Assembly: GCA_956465555.1 (NCBI GenBank)
Contig: OY101119.1
Span: 496,001-560,000 of the forward strand
DNA: 64,000 nt
Source: Nitzschia sp. pyKryTriq1
Taxonomy: Eukaryota > Bacillariophyta > Bacillariophyceae > Bacillariales > Bacillariaceae
Direction of reading: 5' to 3'
Position 1 is the stretch's first letter. Every line of letters begins with the position of its first letter. Positions 31,001 to 42,695 of this stretch are shown here, one piece after another. Both the position numbers and the translations under genes were made by a program. The notes under the pieces are model-generated. The model saw nothing but the letters and a program-made list of their open reading frames with translations, searched no databases and was not told the DNA's origin.

Positions 31001-34000
31001 CTCTTGTGGCTCTGCTGCCGCTTCTGAAGTGGGCCCTTCACTCTGGGCAATGGGTACGAGATCGGAGGTGGGTTCTAAGTTCTGCGCTTTCGTAATTTCC
31101 CACGACGTCTTGCCAGTCAATTCGTTGTAGTAGTAGGTCTCGCCGGTTTGTGGGTCTTGCTCAGCTGACCAGCCCACGGGCACTGCGGAATCCGCCTGCT
31201 CTCCCTCGTCTTCGACTACCTTTGTAGTTTTGAGGGGTTTATCCGCCAAGATGTCAGCAGGCTTTGTAACATTTTTCGCGATTTGCTGCAGTGGACGCTC
31301 CCACGATGTTTCACCGGTAGTCTCGTTGAAGTAATACACCTCTCCAGTCTGAGGGTCTTGCTCGGCCGACCACCCGTCAGGCAGTGTATGGTCTGGACGT
31401 TCGCCGCGGTCTTCAATCTGGATATCAGCGCTGGACTCCTCTTCGGGGTTCTCCTGTGTCGAAATGATGGTTTCGGTCGGCTTCTCTTTGTGCTCGTCGT
31501 GCCCTTCGTCATTTGCCGCTTCTTCTGCCATATCTTCTGCGGGTAGCCTAGATCCTTCTGGTGCCACCCATGATGTTTCCTGTGTAAGGCTGTTGAAGTA
31601 ATATGTTCGGCCCGAGTCAGCATCAACAGCCTGTGTCCAAAACTCAGGTAGTACGTAAAGAGGCAAGTCGTCGTTCTCTGAAGGCAAGTTGGAGATTCCG
31701 GGCACCTGTGCTTCATTGCTCGTGGCTTCAAATTCGTTGTCCACAGCATCGACTGGGGTAGGCTCCGTCTCCGAGGCAGTGTTGTCAACAGGTGCGTCGC
31801 CATAGCTGTTGCCTGACGAATAGTCCAACGTATTTTTTCCCGCATCCATCGTCGGCTTTTCCTCTTCTGGCGACAAGGAAATTTTATCCTTCTCTGCTTC
31901 CAGCACGACGGCAGGTCGTTCCCACGACGTCACTCCAGTGTTGACGTTGTAATAATAGGATCGGCCACTTGACGTGCCTTCTACTTCCTCCCATCCTTCT
32001 GGAAGTGGAAGCGACGATTCGGGTTCGAGGGCAGAAGGCTGGTGTTCAGCTGAGCCTTGGTTGCTCGCATCGTGCTCTGCCGGAGATTGGGTTTGATATA
32101 CTTCGTCAGCCTCGTCTACAGTTGGTTTTGACCATGACGTCTCTTGAGTAACGGAGTTGTAATAGTAAGTCTGGTTGGTCGACGGATCAACAACCTCGGC
32201 CCAGTTTGCTGGAAGATAGTTTGCTTCGTCGCCCAATCCTTCGTCGACTTCACTTGTTTCCGTAACTTCGACCACAGCATCCAAACCATCTGTAAAATGG
32301 CCTGATTCTGCTGTTGGCTCGGCATCTATTGCATTTCCCCCTTCGTCGGTATCATTGCGGGCTTCGTCATCTGGCTGCTCGAGCTCCTCGGTAGGTCTTT
32401 CCCAAGAAGATTCTCCCGTTGACGCGTTAAAGTAGTACGTCTCGCCTGTGGCAGAGTCGACATTTTCCACCCAGCCATCCGGGAGAAGAGGACCAGAAGC
32501 TGCTTGCTCGGTCTCTTCCACGCCTTCCGTAGTCTCCGTAGAGCCAGGGAAGTCCCAGGAACTTTCGCCGGTCTTCTCGTTGCGATAAAATATTTGTCCA
32601 GTATTGGGGTCGAGTGATTCGACCCATCCCATCGGCAGTGTCGTTGTACCTTGGTTGTTTTGATCTTCGTCTGACTCAGTTACCTCTTGTTGAGCCCCAT
32701 CGTCAACGGCTTTATCGGCATCGGCCCTCGTCACTACAGCCTCTTCTGCACTACAAGGCTGCTCCGAGGTGCTTTCTGGAAACTCCTCGACCAATATCCC
32801 GGAAGGAGTGGACTGGATTGCAGCTTCTTCTTCTAGGCTCGTGTTCTCGTTGATATTGGCCGATGACGACTCTTGGGCAACAGGTGTCTCCCAAGAAGTT
32901 TCTTCGGTAACCGAATTGTAGTAATATACCGCTCCTGTGTTCGGGTCGGAAACCTCTGTCCAATTCGCCGGCAGAAGAGCTGGTTCAGTTGCAGCCTGCT
33001 CCGATTGCTCCATCTCTGGCTCGTCGTTCAAAGCGTCTTCGGGCGATGTTGTTGGTCTATCCCAGGAAGTTTCTTGTGTTATGTGGTTGTAGTAATATGT
33101 CTGCCCCGTCGACGTATCCTCCTCCGCAGTCCAGCCCTCCGGCAAGTCGTCAGCTTCTTCATTCGCAGGAGCATCAACTTCTGGTTCCGCACTGGGTTCC
33201 GGAGTCGGCTCCTCGTCACGCTCTTGAGATTCAGTGCACCCGTCGGTATCCTGTTCTCTCTCTGGGGCTTCATCTTCTGGTGCTATTGGCTGCGGAGGGT
33301 CCCAGGAGGTTTCCCCGGTGATTGTGTTGTAGAAGTAGATATTTCCACTAGATGGATCCTCGACTGCGGTCCAGCCGCTTGGCAGTGAAGATAAGCCCGT
33401 CTCGGGTAAGGCCTCGCTTCCCTGGGAGGTTTCATCCACGTGGGAAGTTTCTTCATCAGCTTCTCCAAATGGAGTGGTTTCTTCGGGGGCCGCGCTCTCC
33501 GGTGAGGATACCCAGTCGTACTCCGAGTTGGCGATGTTAGTCTCCGGGTTTTCGCTCTGCGATTCCTGTGTGGGCTCGTCGTCGCCTTCGTGGTCTTCTT
33601 CGTATGAAGATGAGGACGAAGACGACGATGATGATGACGAAGATTCGTCGTCTTCCAAAACCTGTGGTCCCTTCGCTTCGTTGCACTGTTCAGTAGATTG
33701 GTCAATGCTGAGCTCAGCATTCAATACCGCCATGGTCTCGTCCATTTCAGCCCCCGCCATCACATCGGCCTGCAACACCTCTAAGGTCGAAGGAGGCTCG
33801 GGTACTTGCGGGCGCTCCCAAGATGTCTCACCAGTAGAAGCATTGTAATAGTACGTATTACCTGTGGTGGGATCCAGCGCTTCTACCCAATCTAAAGGAA
33901 GAGCTGACGGCTTTTCGTCGGTGGTAGACAATAGCACCTGTTCCCCCTCGCCTGGAACCTGTTCGTTCGTAACATGGTCTTCATCGCGAATGACAACTTC

Positions 34001-37000
34001 TTCTTGACTCGAGGAGGTCCTTTCTGGTGCTGGGTCTTGATCAACTCCAATAATTTCCCCGACAGTCGGCTCGGATGGCGAGACTTCCAAAGTCGATGGA
34101 GGCTCGGTCACCTGTGGACGCTCCCAGGATATTTCTCCATTGGTGGAATTGTAATAATACGTCCGACCCGAGGATTCATGCACCATTTCTACCCACTCTA
34201 TCGGTAGTGGTGAGTCCTCTGCCGGTGGCTCATCTTCCTTGGCAATGGGAACCTGTTCGTTCTCGATTTCATCAGGAACCACGTCCAGCTCGTGAATCGA
34301 AGAGGTAAATTCAGGCTCTTGTGCTACTGCAAGACTTGCCGCTGCAGCCATTGGTTCACTCTCGGATTGCAATATTTCCAGCGTCGAAGGAGGCTCGGGT
34401 AACTGTGGGCGTTCCCATGATGTCTCTCCAGTAGTTGTATTATAGTAATACGTAGTGCCAGTCGCTGGGTCCTCACACTCTGCCCAGTGATTGGGAAGCA
34501 GCAAGTCCTTCGCCCGCGAAGAAGTAGGTTGTTCCACTTCCGTCTCAGCGGCCTCTTCGACTTGGAATGTTTCATTGGGAAACGCATCCGGCTCTTGAGT
34601 CACCAGTTCTGGCCCATTCTCTACTTCAAGGGTTGCCGGTGCCATCGTTCCATCATTTGTGGACACAGGCTCACAGACCTGAGGACGGTCCCACGACGTC
34701 TCTCCAGTAGTGGCATTGTAGTAATATGTAGCACCAGTGGTAGGATCCTCAGCCTCTACCCAGTCTGCAGGTACTGGTGGCTCCTGCGCTTCCGAAGAAG
34801 TTGTAGGCTCCTCTTCCTTTTCAATAGCATCATGCGCCTGCTCTATTTCGTCGGGAATCATATCTGGTTCCTGATTTGTGGGAGGAGTCGGTTCTGGTGC
34901 TTGTTCCACTTCCAGATTTTCCGTAGCCATTGTCTCACTTTCGGATTGCAAAACTTCCAGCGTCGAAGGAGGTTCGGGTACTTGAGGCTCCCACGACGTC
35001 TCTCCAGTGGAGGCATTGTAGTAATAAATGCTCCCCGTGGTAGGATCCTCCACCTCTACCCAATCCGTCCGAAGTGGCGATTCCTTTGTTTCAAAAGCCG
35101 TCCGTAGTGGTTCCTCCTCAACAAGTACCGTTTCTGCTGCTTCTTCGGGAACCACTGTTGGCTCTTGGCTCCAAGAGGTCGGGTCCTCTGTGATTTCATT
35201 TTCAAAACTTGGCGCCTGCGCTGGAGCGGCGTCCGAAGCAGCAGGCGGTTCCTCCTCCTCGATTCCAAATTCGGCATTCAATGCGGCAAATGTCTCCTCC
35301 ATGGACTGGTGTTGCTGTTGTTGTTCCTGCAAGTACTCCAATGTCGAGGGAGGTTGTTCGGTTGCTACGCTCGGTCGTTCCCATGAAGTCACCTGAGTCC
35401 TTTCATTGTAGTAATAGATATTTCCAGTGGTCGGATCCGTAGCTTCCACCCAATCGGGGGGCAACGGCGGACGATTCTTGGTCTTGGCTGTTTCCGTATT
35501 ATCTGTGGCCATTGCCTCCTCGGTTGTAGGGATTTCTTCAGACTTTAGTGGTGGTTCCTCCAATACCACCTCGGGCTCGACATCTATATTACCACCAACA
35601 GAAGCAGTCGCTTCTGGACGTTCCCAGGACGTTTCATTCGTCGTGGCATTGTAATAGTATATCTGTCCCGACTGAGGATCCGTCGTCTCAACCCATCCCT
35701 CTGGAAGACTACTATTTTCTACCGGATGGTCGTCGTTGGTCAATACTTGTTCTTCCTGCTGGGGTTCAGGCCGCAATTCTTCGGGACTCGGTTCCGCTGC
35801 CTTGGCCGCCGGTGATGATGATGATGATGATGATGATTCGCTCGGCTTGGTCTCCTCGTTGGTGGGTGGCATTGTGGGTGGTACTTCGGCCGTACTACTC
35901 GTGGAAGTAGTCCGCGTGGGTGAAACTACTACAGATGGCGCGGGTTCTTCTGTTCTCTCTGGCACTTCTACTGCCTCCTTGGGTTCCTCCTCTTTTTTCT
36001 TTAGCGGTGTTGCCCCTCCTGCTACCGCCCCCTTTTTGCGTGGCGGTGGCAATCGAAACTTGGCTCGACTAGGCGTGACGAGTGGGGAACTGGCCCCACG
36101 AGGAGGAGCTCGCAACGAAGAAGAAGCAGCGGCAGGACGAGTACCACGGGACCCTGGAGTAGGCAAGGCCATCCGCCGAGTTGTTGTAGGCGTTGCCAAA
36201 GCAGATGAAGATGACGGGGTGGCAAGTTGAATCAAATTTGTGTGCGAGTTGGATCGCAACGGGGTACTAGGGCTCGCAGGCGGAGTGGGAAGAGTGGTCG
36301 TTCTTCGAGCAGTGATTCGTGGTGATGGAGGAGGTGTGGCACGTTGAATCATTGGAGGACGACTAGAAGTAGTAGCAGTCGTTGGTTTCACTACCGGGGG
36401 CGGTGCCGACGACGACTTCTCCGTCACTGCAGGTATGGTCGGGGGATTCTTCGACGCAAAGGCATCTGCCACCGCGGCTGGAACTGCTGCCTCAGACGCC
36501 GGAGTGGAACCAGTGAAAAACGATCCCGCTGCACCTGCGCGGGGTGCATTGGAAAGATTCGGAGGAAGGGACGGAAGCATCGGGGGGCCGGAGCTGGGAC
36601 TGGGAGCGCCTTGCTTGGGTCCTCCCGAGGCTGCAGCTGTGTTCGTGGCCGCCGGCCGAGTGGGCGTCGCGTTCCGACTACTACTGCTCAAGCTCAAGGT
36701 TGGCACTGGAAACTGAGCGACTGCCGATGTCGTAATCGGACTGGTGCTGGGAATCACCACACGAGGACTGGAACTCGCCAAGGGACTCGAAGGGACTGGT
36801 CCTCCCTGCTGCCATCTTGGACTTGTCGATATCCTGAGAGGCTGCGAACCATAAGTCGATCTCACTGCAAAAGGATTATTCTGGGTCGCACTAAGAGTAT
36901 CGAGTATGGACGATCCCGGATCAATTGGTGGGGGCGGTCCCCGTTGAGGCGTAGCTGGTTGGGGTGGTGCTGCTGTAGGAGCAGCGGCTTTGAAAAACAT

Positions 37001-37201
37001 GTTGGCCGCCGAGGACACCAAGTTGATGGTGGCACCCAAGGCGCCGCCGTCCTCGTCGTCACTTTCGTCGTAGCTTCCGCGGTACTGATCTTGCTGCTGC
37101 TGTTGAGGAGGAGGAGGCTGAAATCTTCCCGGAGAAGGACCTCCCCTGTTAATCATCGGGGGTGGTTTACCTGGCGGTGGCGGGCCTTGCTGAGACCACA
37201 T
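28002..37201 (-). CDS. Sec16-like COPII scaffold with twenty WW domains
   Basis: Exons 37201-29944, 29877-28531 and 28456-28002 give 3,019 aa. The first ATG is 37201. The N-terminal ~480 residues are Pro/Ser-rich. Twenty WW domains follow at about residues 500-2,250 (35.7-30.46 kb), each of the form LPxGWxE..DP.TG..YYYN..TGETSWERP, joined by acidic linkers. The rest resembles the Sec16 central conserved domain: FLEFLSDDEKAV, ELLLLGKRKEAVEEAI, ATAFLVASMCDADTY, PMHTVSMLLSG, and a helical stretch to about residue 2,700. The C-terminal AYYDEKRKVWV matches the Sec16 tail. Sec16 organises COPII coats at ER exit sites. The WW array should bind Pro-rich partners; the protein itself has many Pro runs. 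The 66-nt intron at 29878-29943 keeps frame if retained. Confidence 0.82.
30456..35705 (-). repeat. Array of twenty WW-domain-coding repeats
   Basis: Each unit encodes a ~32-residue WW domain with both signature Trp positions. Some units carry changes such as TTTWEKP or SWEITK. Spacing varies from about 50 to 130 codons. Linker sequences are Glu/Pro/Thr-rich, and several share an EPPSTLEVLQ segment after the WW, which implies unit-wise duplication. Confidence 0.9.
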
Positions 37202-38529
37202 GCTAGCTTTCAAAATAAAACAATATACTTTTGGAAGGCTTTCGCGTAGATACTTTCAAATGACGATGGATTCCAACAGACTCACTTCTTTTCTGTAGGT
37301 AAGAATAAGCGACCAGAAATATTGGCCTGCTGGCTGGATGGGATATTAAACTTGTTGTCACAGACAAGCAAGGCACGTCTCGCATGCAGGAGATGGAGGA
37401 TGATTGAAAACAACCAATACGATGGGTCACACTGCCCTCATTCATCAAGTGCACTTCGCACTTTGCACTTCGCATTGGCTCGCTGTGAGCTGCACAAAAA
37501 AACCCAAAAGCGCAGACCACAAACCACGCCCACCCGCAGCCGCAACATACTCACCACTAATGTACAGCAAATACCGGTACGTACTGTACCGGTAGTACCT
37601 GGTACACAGGTACCAGTACCTGGTACGTACCTACTGCACTGATGATACAATAAGTGCCGAGCCGCCGCGGCGCGCGTGCGTGGCGCCGCGAGAAAAAGCA
37701 AGGATAACCTTGGAAAGAAAGGTGGAAGATGATCCACGAACTCTTCGACCTGGATGATGGACAGACAAATCGTCTGTCGTGTGTACGCTTTTTCAACGTG
37801 GATATGTTGTAACTTGTAACCAAAAGTACTAAAATGGGTTTTTGATGATGTCACACGTAGACTCTGGTTCGTAGAGCGACCGAACTATTTTGCTCGTCTG
37901 TTCTGATTGTATGTTGTTTTGAAGCTGTAGAAGAAGGCGACAGCCAGACCCTGCTGGAGAGCCGAAGTGTAGTCTTCACGCTCTATATTTTGGGATCCAG
38001 CATCATTATTGAAGGCAATTGCCTTCTCGACACTAAAGTCAGTGAAGTTGGTTGTTGGGTCATGGGTGTGTGAGAGCTGTGGTTGTAAAATTGTTTGTTG
38101 TTGTTGGATGACTGCGTTTTGTCATCAATGTGCTGTTATCGCATGCTACTCGTACCGGTATCTTTACGGAGCAAGCGAGATGACCCATCCGAGTGACCTT
38201 TCTTGTACTGCGTACGTAGCATTTTACGTAAACCCGGTAGCGGCCATAGCGGCCGCACTCAACTCGTACGACGGTACGACGGTACCATGGGGTTCGCCTC
38301 GGAATGTTCGGAATTGTCACAGTGTACGGACGTAATGGGAACATTATTGCGATCTCTTCTCTACGCACTTTCAAGAAGACGAAGAATCTTTGACGAAGAA
38401 GAATCTTTCTTTCTCGGTCGGTCGGTATCCATCCATCACTCTCACAATACTGTATAACAACAGTAGCTCACCAAAAGGTAGCAACGTCAACAACCGTTTG
38501 CTTTACCAAGCATCATCATCATCATCATC
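37202..38529. other. Divergent intergenic region of Sec16-like and LDH-like genes
   Basis: A 1.3-kb gap with a dense GTAC/ACCGGT tract at 37571-37632 and a smaller one near 38150. An ATC trinucleotide run at 38510-38531 runs into the downstream start codon. No gene was recognised. Confidence 0.6.
37571..37632. repeat. GTAC/ACCGGT-rich palindromic tract
   Basis: The densest example in the window: it holds ACCGGTACGTACTG, GTACCGGTAGTACC and ACAGGTACCAGTACC within 62 bp. Nearly every dinucleotide step belongs to a GTAC or CCGG palindrome. Confidence 0.85.
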
Positions 38530-40134
38530 ATGTCACAGCACGAACAGGCTTATCACTTGATTCAACAAGCCAGTACCTTCGCCTTTGCTTCCGATGCAAT
38601 GCTTCGAAAGATCAGTGAGCTCATGGTCCTGGAGGAAGTCGACGACGCTCATGTCTTTGTCGAAGAAGGAGAAGAACAGACTAAATGGTTCATTTTGGAT
38701 GAAGGCACTGTGACTCGTTACAAATTAGTGGGAACTGGCGAGGCAAAACAACCACAACGATCGTCCACCACTACTCGTACTACGCCCTTTGATGATGACG
38801 ATCATGTGGTCCTCGATTTCGTCGAAGGAAAGGGACGAGTGACGTCCTTGTTTCATAGTTTGAATGAAGGACACAAGTCGTATGCGACACTGGTGGCTAA
38901 AGGACATGTCAAGCTCTGGTCCGTCAACGCCAAGCAATATCGTGAGCTCTTGAGTGAACATGGAGACTTCGCGTTGCAACTCGCCGCGCATTTAGCTCAA
39001 CTCTTGCGGTATGAATCCAAAGTCTCCCGAGCATTGGCACAGGCCAGAGGCACTGTGGGGGACGACGAAAAAGACGGTAGTGGTCACAAGAAAAAGACAC
39101 TCCGAGTCTTGTGCTACGATTCCACCGAATGGGTCCGCACAGGTTTCATGCCAGCCCTCAAACAGTTCAATCAGGAACTGGACGATCTCCAGATTATCAT
39201 GGAATTCACCGAAGAACGCTTGAATCCACGCAGTGCCGCCTACGCCGCCGGTTATGGAGCCATCTGTACCTTTGTGAATGATGCGGCCGATGAAGATATT
39301 ATTCGAATGCTCAGCTTGCTGGGAGTCAAATGCATTGCTCAACGAGCGGCAGGATTTGATCGCATCGATACCAAGGCCGCCTTGACTTTTGGTTTGACGG
39401 TGGCACGTGTTCCTGCGTATTCGCCCTATGCGGTCGCCGAAATGGCCATTTCGCTGCTCATGGCGTTGAATCGTAAGATTACCAGAGCAAGTAGCCGCGT
39501 GAAAATGGCTAACTTCACGTTGGATACGGGTCTCATGGGAATGGATATTCATGGAAAGACCGTGGGTGTCATGGGCACTGGAAAGATTGGAGCAATTCTG
39601 TGCAAGATTCTCAATGGTTTTGGAGCAAAATTGTTGTGCTATGATGTCTTTGAAAATGAAGAAGTCAAGCAACTAGGTGCTACTTATGTGACCAAAGACG
39701 AAATCTACACGCAATCGGACGTTCTTTTCCTAATGATGCCCTTATTGGCTCCTACACGACACACCATCAACATGGAAATGCTCCCCAAGTTGAAAGAAGG
39801 TGTCCTCTTGATCAACACATCTCGTGGTGGGTTGATTGACACCAAAGCTCTCCTAGAGGGACTCAAGACTGGACGTATCGCGGGTGTGGGGATGGATGTC
39901 TTTGAAAACGAAGCCGAGTACTTCTTCAGGGACTGGTCTGCTAGGCAAATTCCGGACGAAGATCTGGTAGCTCTTTTGGGTAACAACAATGTCGTATTGA
40001 CGGCACATCAAGCCTTCTTTACAAAGGAGGCTGTCGACAAAATTGTCTCCACTACATTGGAAAACCTTCGGGACTATGCACATGGCAAGGTGGGTCTCGA
40101 TCACCCCAACAACTGCATCCCCGTCCCAAAGTAA
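38530..40134 (+). CDS. D-2-hydroxyacid (D-lactate-type) dehydrogenase with CNBD-like N terminus
   Basis: A single exon of 534 aa. Residues ~195-525 are a D-isomer-specific 2-hydroxyacid dehydrogenase of the D-lactate branch. They carry the NAD loop VGVMGTGKIGAIL, catalytic Arg in NTSRGGLID, Glu in GMDVFENE, and His in LTAHQAFFT. Residues ~1-165 look like a cyclic-nucleotide-binding-type beta barrel: VFVEEGEEQTKWFILDEG..., then GRVTSLFHSLNEGH and KLWSVNAKQYRELL. The phosphate-binding cassette residues (the usual Glu and Arg) are not present, so cNMP binding is doubtful. D-lactate dehydrogenases reduce pyruvate with NADH. No targeting peptide was seen. The N-terminal fusion suggests a regulatory or oligomerisation role (inference). 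Confidence 0.87.
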   Translation: MSQHEQAYHLIQQASTFAFASDAMLRKISELMVLEEVDDAHVFVEEGEEQTKWFILDEGTVTRYKLVGTGEAKQPQRSSTTTRTTPFDDDDHVVLDFVEGKGRVTSLFHSLNEGHKSYATLVAKGHVKLWSVNAKQYRELLSEHGDFALQLAAHLAQLLRYESKVSRALAQARGTVGDDEKDGSGHKKKTLRVLCYDSTEWVRTGFMPALKQFNQELDDLQIIMEFTEERLNPRSAAYAAGYGAICTFVNDAADEDIIRMLSLLGVKCIAQRAAGFDRIDTKAALTFGLTVARVPAYSPYAVAEMAISLLMALNRKITRASSRVKMANFTLDTGLMGMDIHGKTVGVMGTGKIGAILCKILNGFGAKLLCYDVFENEEVKQLGATYVTKDEIYTQSDVLFLMMPLLAPTRHTINMEMLPKLKEGVLLINTSRGGLIDTKALLEGLKTGRIAGVGMDVFENEAEYFFRDWSARQIPDEDLVALLGNNNVVLTAHQAFFTKEAVDKIVSTTLENLRDYAHGKVGLDHPNNCIPVPK

Positions 40135-40612
40135 ATGGCATTGCATTCCACCCCTTCCCCGTTTGTTTGACTCTGGGTAAACCTACATTCTATACACTTT
40201 TTGCATACGTTTTTCTATTGCATTACACTAGATGTTTCACGACTTTTAGTACAATGTATTAGGCAACGTCTTTTACTTCTAATTTGCTCGGTCTCATAGC
40301 ATTACTCGCATGTAGGTCCCTAGTATTACCTACACGGAGCCACCGATGATTCAACCGGCACGTGGAAGGGTCTCTACTTCCTATCGATATATCACGGCAA
40401 CGTCTCGAATATCACATTGTTCGCATCTCAACCGGGCGTGGGAAGAAACGCCTCCGTTCCTTCTCCATAATAGCTTTGCCGTCTCAACTCTCCGAGACTC
40501 CACTACACAACCGAATAAAGCAGACCGCCCGTTGTATTAATCACAATGTTACAACTATAGAATTAGTATACCACGTTTCGTTTGTTCTATTCCAAAGTTT
40601 CCGTTCAGCTCC
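40135..40612. other. Convergent intergenic region, no gene recognised
   Basis: About 480 bp between the 3' ends of the LDH-like gene and the plastid S1 gene. It holds short frames only. Confidence 0.5.
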
Positions 40613-42054
40613 TTACGAAAGAAGAGAGTCAAGACTGTCCGAAACATCCGCAAGAGCATCAGAGCCCTCGGATGATTCGTCTCCTTCCAAACCGTCCAAC
40701 GAATCTCCCAAGCCAAGGACAAGGTCCCGGGCAGTTTGTTCCCGTTGCTTACGCTCTTCTTCCATGTGTGCGTGGTATTTAGCGGCGGTTTCTTCTGCCA
40801 TATCAAAGACCATTTGGGGGTCTCGGATCATGTCACCGCTGTTGGGTTCCAAAGTTTTGGTACTGAGGGCGATTCTTCCGTTGACCTTGTCGTGGTCAAT
40901 GATCATACACTTGACCTGCATGCCGGGCTGCAAGACCTTCTCCAAATCCTCGATACGATCGTACGAGATTTGAGAAATGTGCAAAAGACCAGACATTCCA
41001 CCGACTTCCACAAAGGCTCCATACGGTTTGAGTGCCTTGACGATACCAGTAACAAGGTCTCCTCGGCTCAAGTCGGCCATTTGTTGCTCCACAACAGCCT
41101 TGCGGTTGGAGACAACCAACTTGTTGTTTTCTTGGTTAACTTCCAAGAACTTTAGTTGCAACGTTTGTCCAACAAGATCATCAGTTGGAAGCTGACCGGC
41201 AAGGTGTGATCCGGGCAAGAAAGCCCGAAGACCTTCGACCAAGCAGATAGCTCCTCCACGGTTGACAGCAACCACTTCAGCCTCCATGACAGCATCCTGC
41301 TCTTGCAATTCCAAAACCTTCTCCCAGGCGGCACGGTACTGAATTCGTCGGACACTGACAAGCAGCTGACCATTCTCGTCTTCCTCCGAGATGATTTGGA
41401 ATTCCATTTCCGAGTTCAAGTCCACCAACTGATCGATTTCCGCTCCATCCGGTTGGATCAAGGCAGCTTCCGCCTCGGGCAAAAAGGCAGAGGCCTTGGC
41501 GCCAATATCGACAATGCATCCACCATTACCGTACTCGATGCATGATCCCTTGACGATAGCATTGCGTTCAAAACTATACGACGTCTTTTGGACGGCAAGC
41601 TCAAAATCATCGTATGAGAAGGGCAGCTCTTCCTCGGCTATGGTATTCTTGGGACCCTTGTACAATTGCTTCAGACGATCAAATCGAGTAGGTCCACGCG
41701 ACTTGGTTTCTTCGTCTCCAGAGGCTTGAGTAGCAGCCGGTGCCTCCAAGGTAGCAGAGAACAAGCGAACGTTTGTTCGGCTATCGTAACAAAAACAGCG
41801 ACAAAAGAACAAGCAATTGATGATGCGTGAGCGACGTCTTTCCGTTTTAGTACATGGTTCTACGGTGCTCTACTGACGTGTTACGGACGAAAACAGACGT
41901 GATGGCTGGACCGTTCGACGGAAAAAATCACGAGCTGTCAACCACCAATGGTCGATTTTTGAAAGACTCAAACAACATACCTTGGTTGCTGAACATTGAA
42001 TGCATGAGCTGTGGCGAAAAAGGCCGCGATGGCGGTGGATTTGGCGAGCTTCAT
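40613..42054 (-). CDS. RPS1: Plastid ribosomal protein S1
   Basis: Exons 42054-41981 and 41780-40613 (200-nt intron) give 413 aa. Exon 1 encodes a signal peptide ending in a plastid motif (MKLAKSTAIAAFFATAHAF). The mature protein has three S1 RNA-binding domains: IVKGSCIEYGNGGCIVDIG..., DAVMEAEVVAVNRGGAICLV..., and RGDLVTGIVKALKPYGAFVEV with GLLHISQIS. Three S1 repeats match chloroplast S1, which has fewer repeats than the six of E. coli S1. The tail is acidic and Ser-rich. S1 binds mRNA at the small subunit. It diverges from the SecE-like gene at 42696, also a predicted plastid protein. Confidence 0.92.
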
Positions 42055-42695
42055 TGTCACAGTCTTTCAATAACTGCAAAGGAATGGCAAGTATCGGTCA
42101 AGGCGATGGTCTGCTGCCTGGGTTAATTCTCATCCCACACGCACAATAAACGCCGATGCAAGTTGATGTTCGTTCGTCGGCGAGGGCGCGACGTGCGAAA
42201 GATGGGAGTACGGGTACCGGTACTGGTACAGCACGGTATGTTGTGTGTTCTGCCGCCAGTACGTAACGCATCGTAGGGTTTATACGTAGGGAACCCTTTC
42301 TACGTGAGCCATCCGAATTTTTAGACGGAAATCCTAGTAAAAGGAGTAACGGAGCCAGGACAGACGACTGACGTCTTTCAAAGTCAGTGTGGTCGCGGTC
42401 GCTTCTCAAAAAACTCGATCTATCTGTGCGCCGCTACCGGTACAAGTACGGTACAAGTAGCTTCCAGCTTCTTCCGTGCTTCCACGTCGAACGCGTTGTG
42501 TCAAAAGATGCCTCTCATCCGTCCATCAACCCATCAACGCAAGCCGCATCATCACGGTCGGGCGTTGAAGTCGATGCAATCGGCCATCTTGAAATCGCTG
42601 ATGGATGGAAGATGATGGTGACAAGCAGAGCACGGAACCGCCCTAATAATACAAAGTGACTTGAATACCATAGTATTATATTCAACTGATTGACC
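42055..42695. other. Divergent intergenic region of plastid S1 and SecE-like genes
   Basis: Holds GTAC/ACCGGT tracts at 42208-42238 and 42435-42459. It must contain two promoters. No further gene was recognised. Confidence 0.6.

Noticed and set aside
31216-31845. 209-codon minus frame and similar frames within the WW array
   Set aside because: They are alternate frames of the repetitive WW-coding sequence.
36344-37249. 301-codon plus-strand frame rich in Arg and Gly
   Set aside because: Antisense to the Pro/Ser-rich N terminus of the Sec16-like gene; composition mirrors that low complexity.
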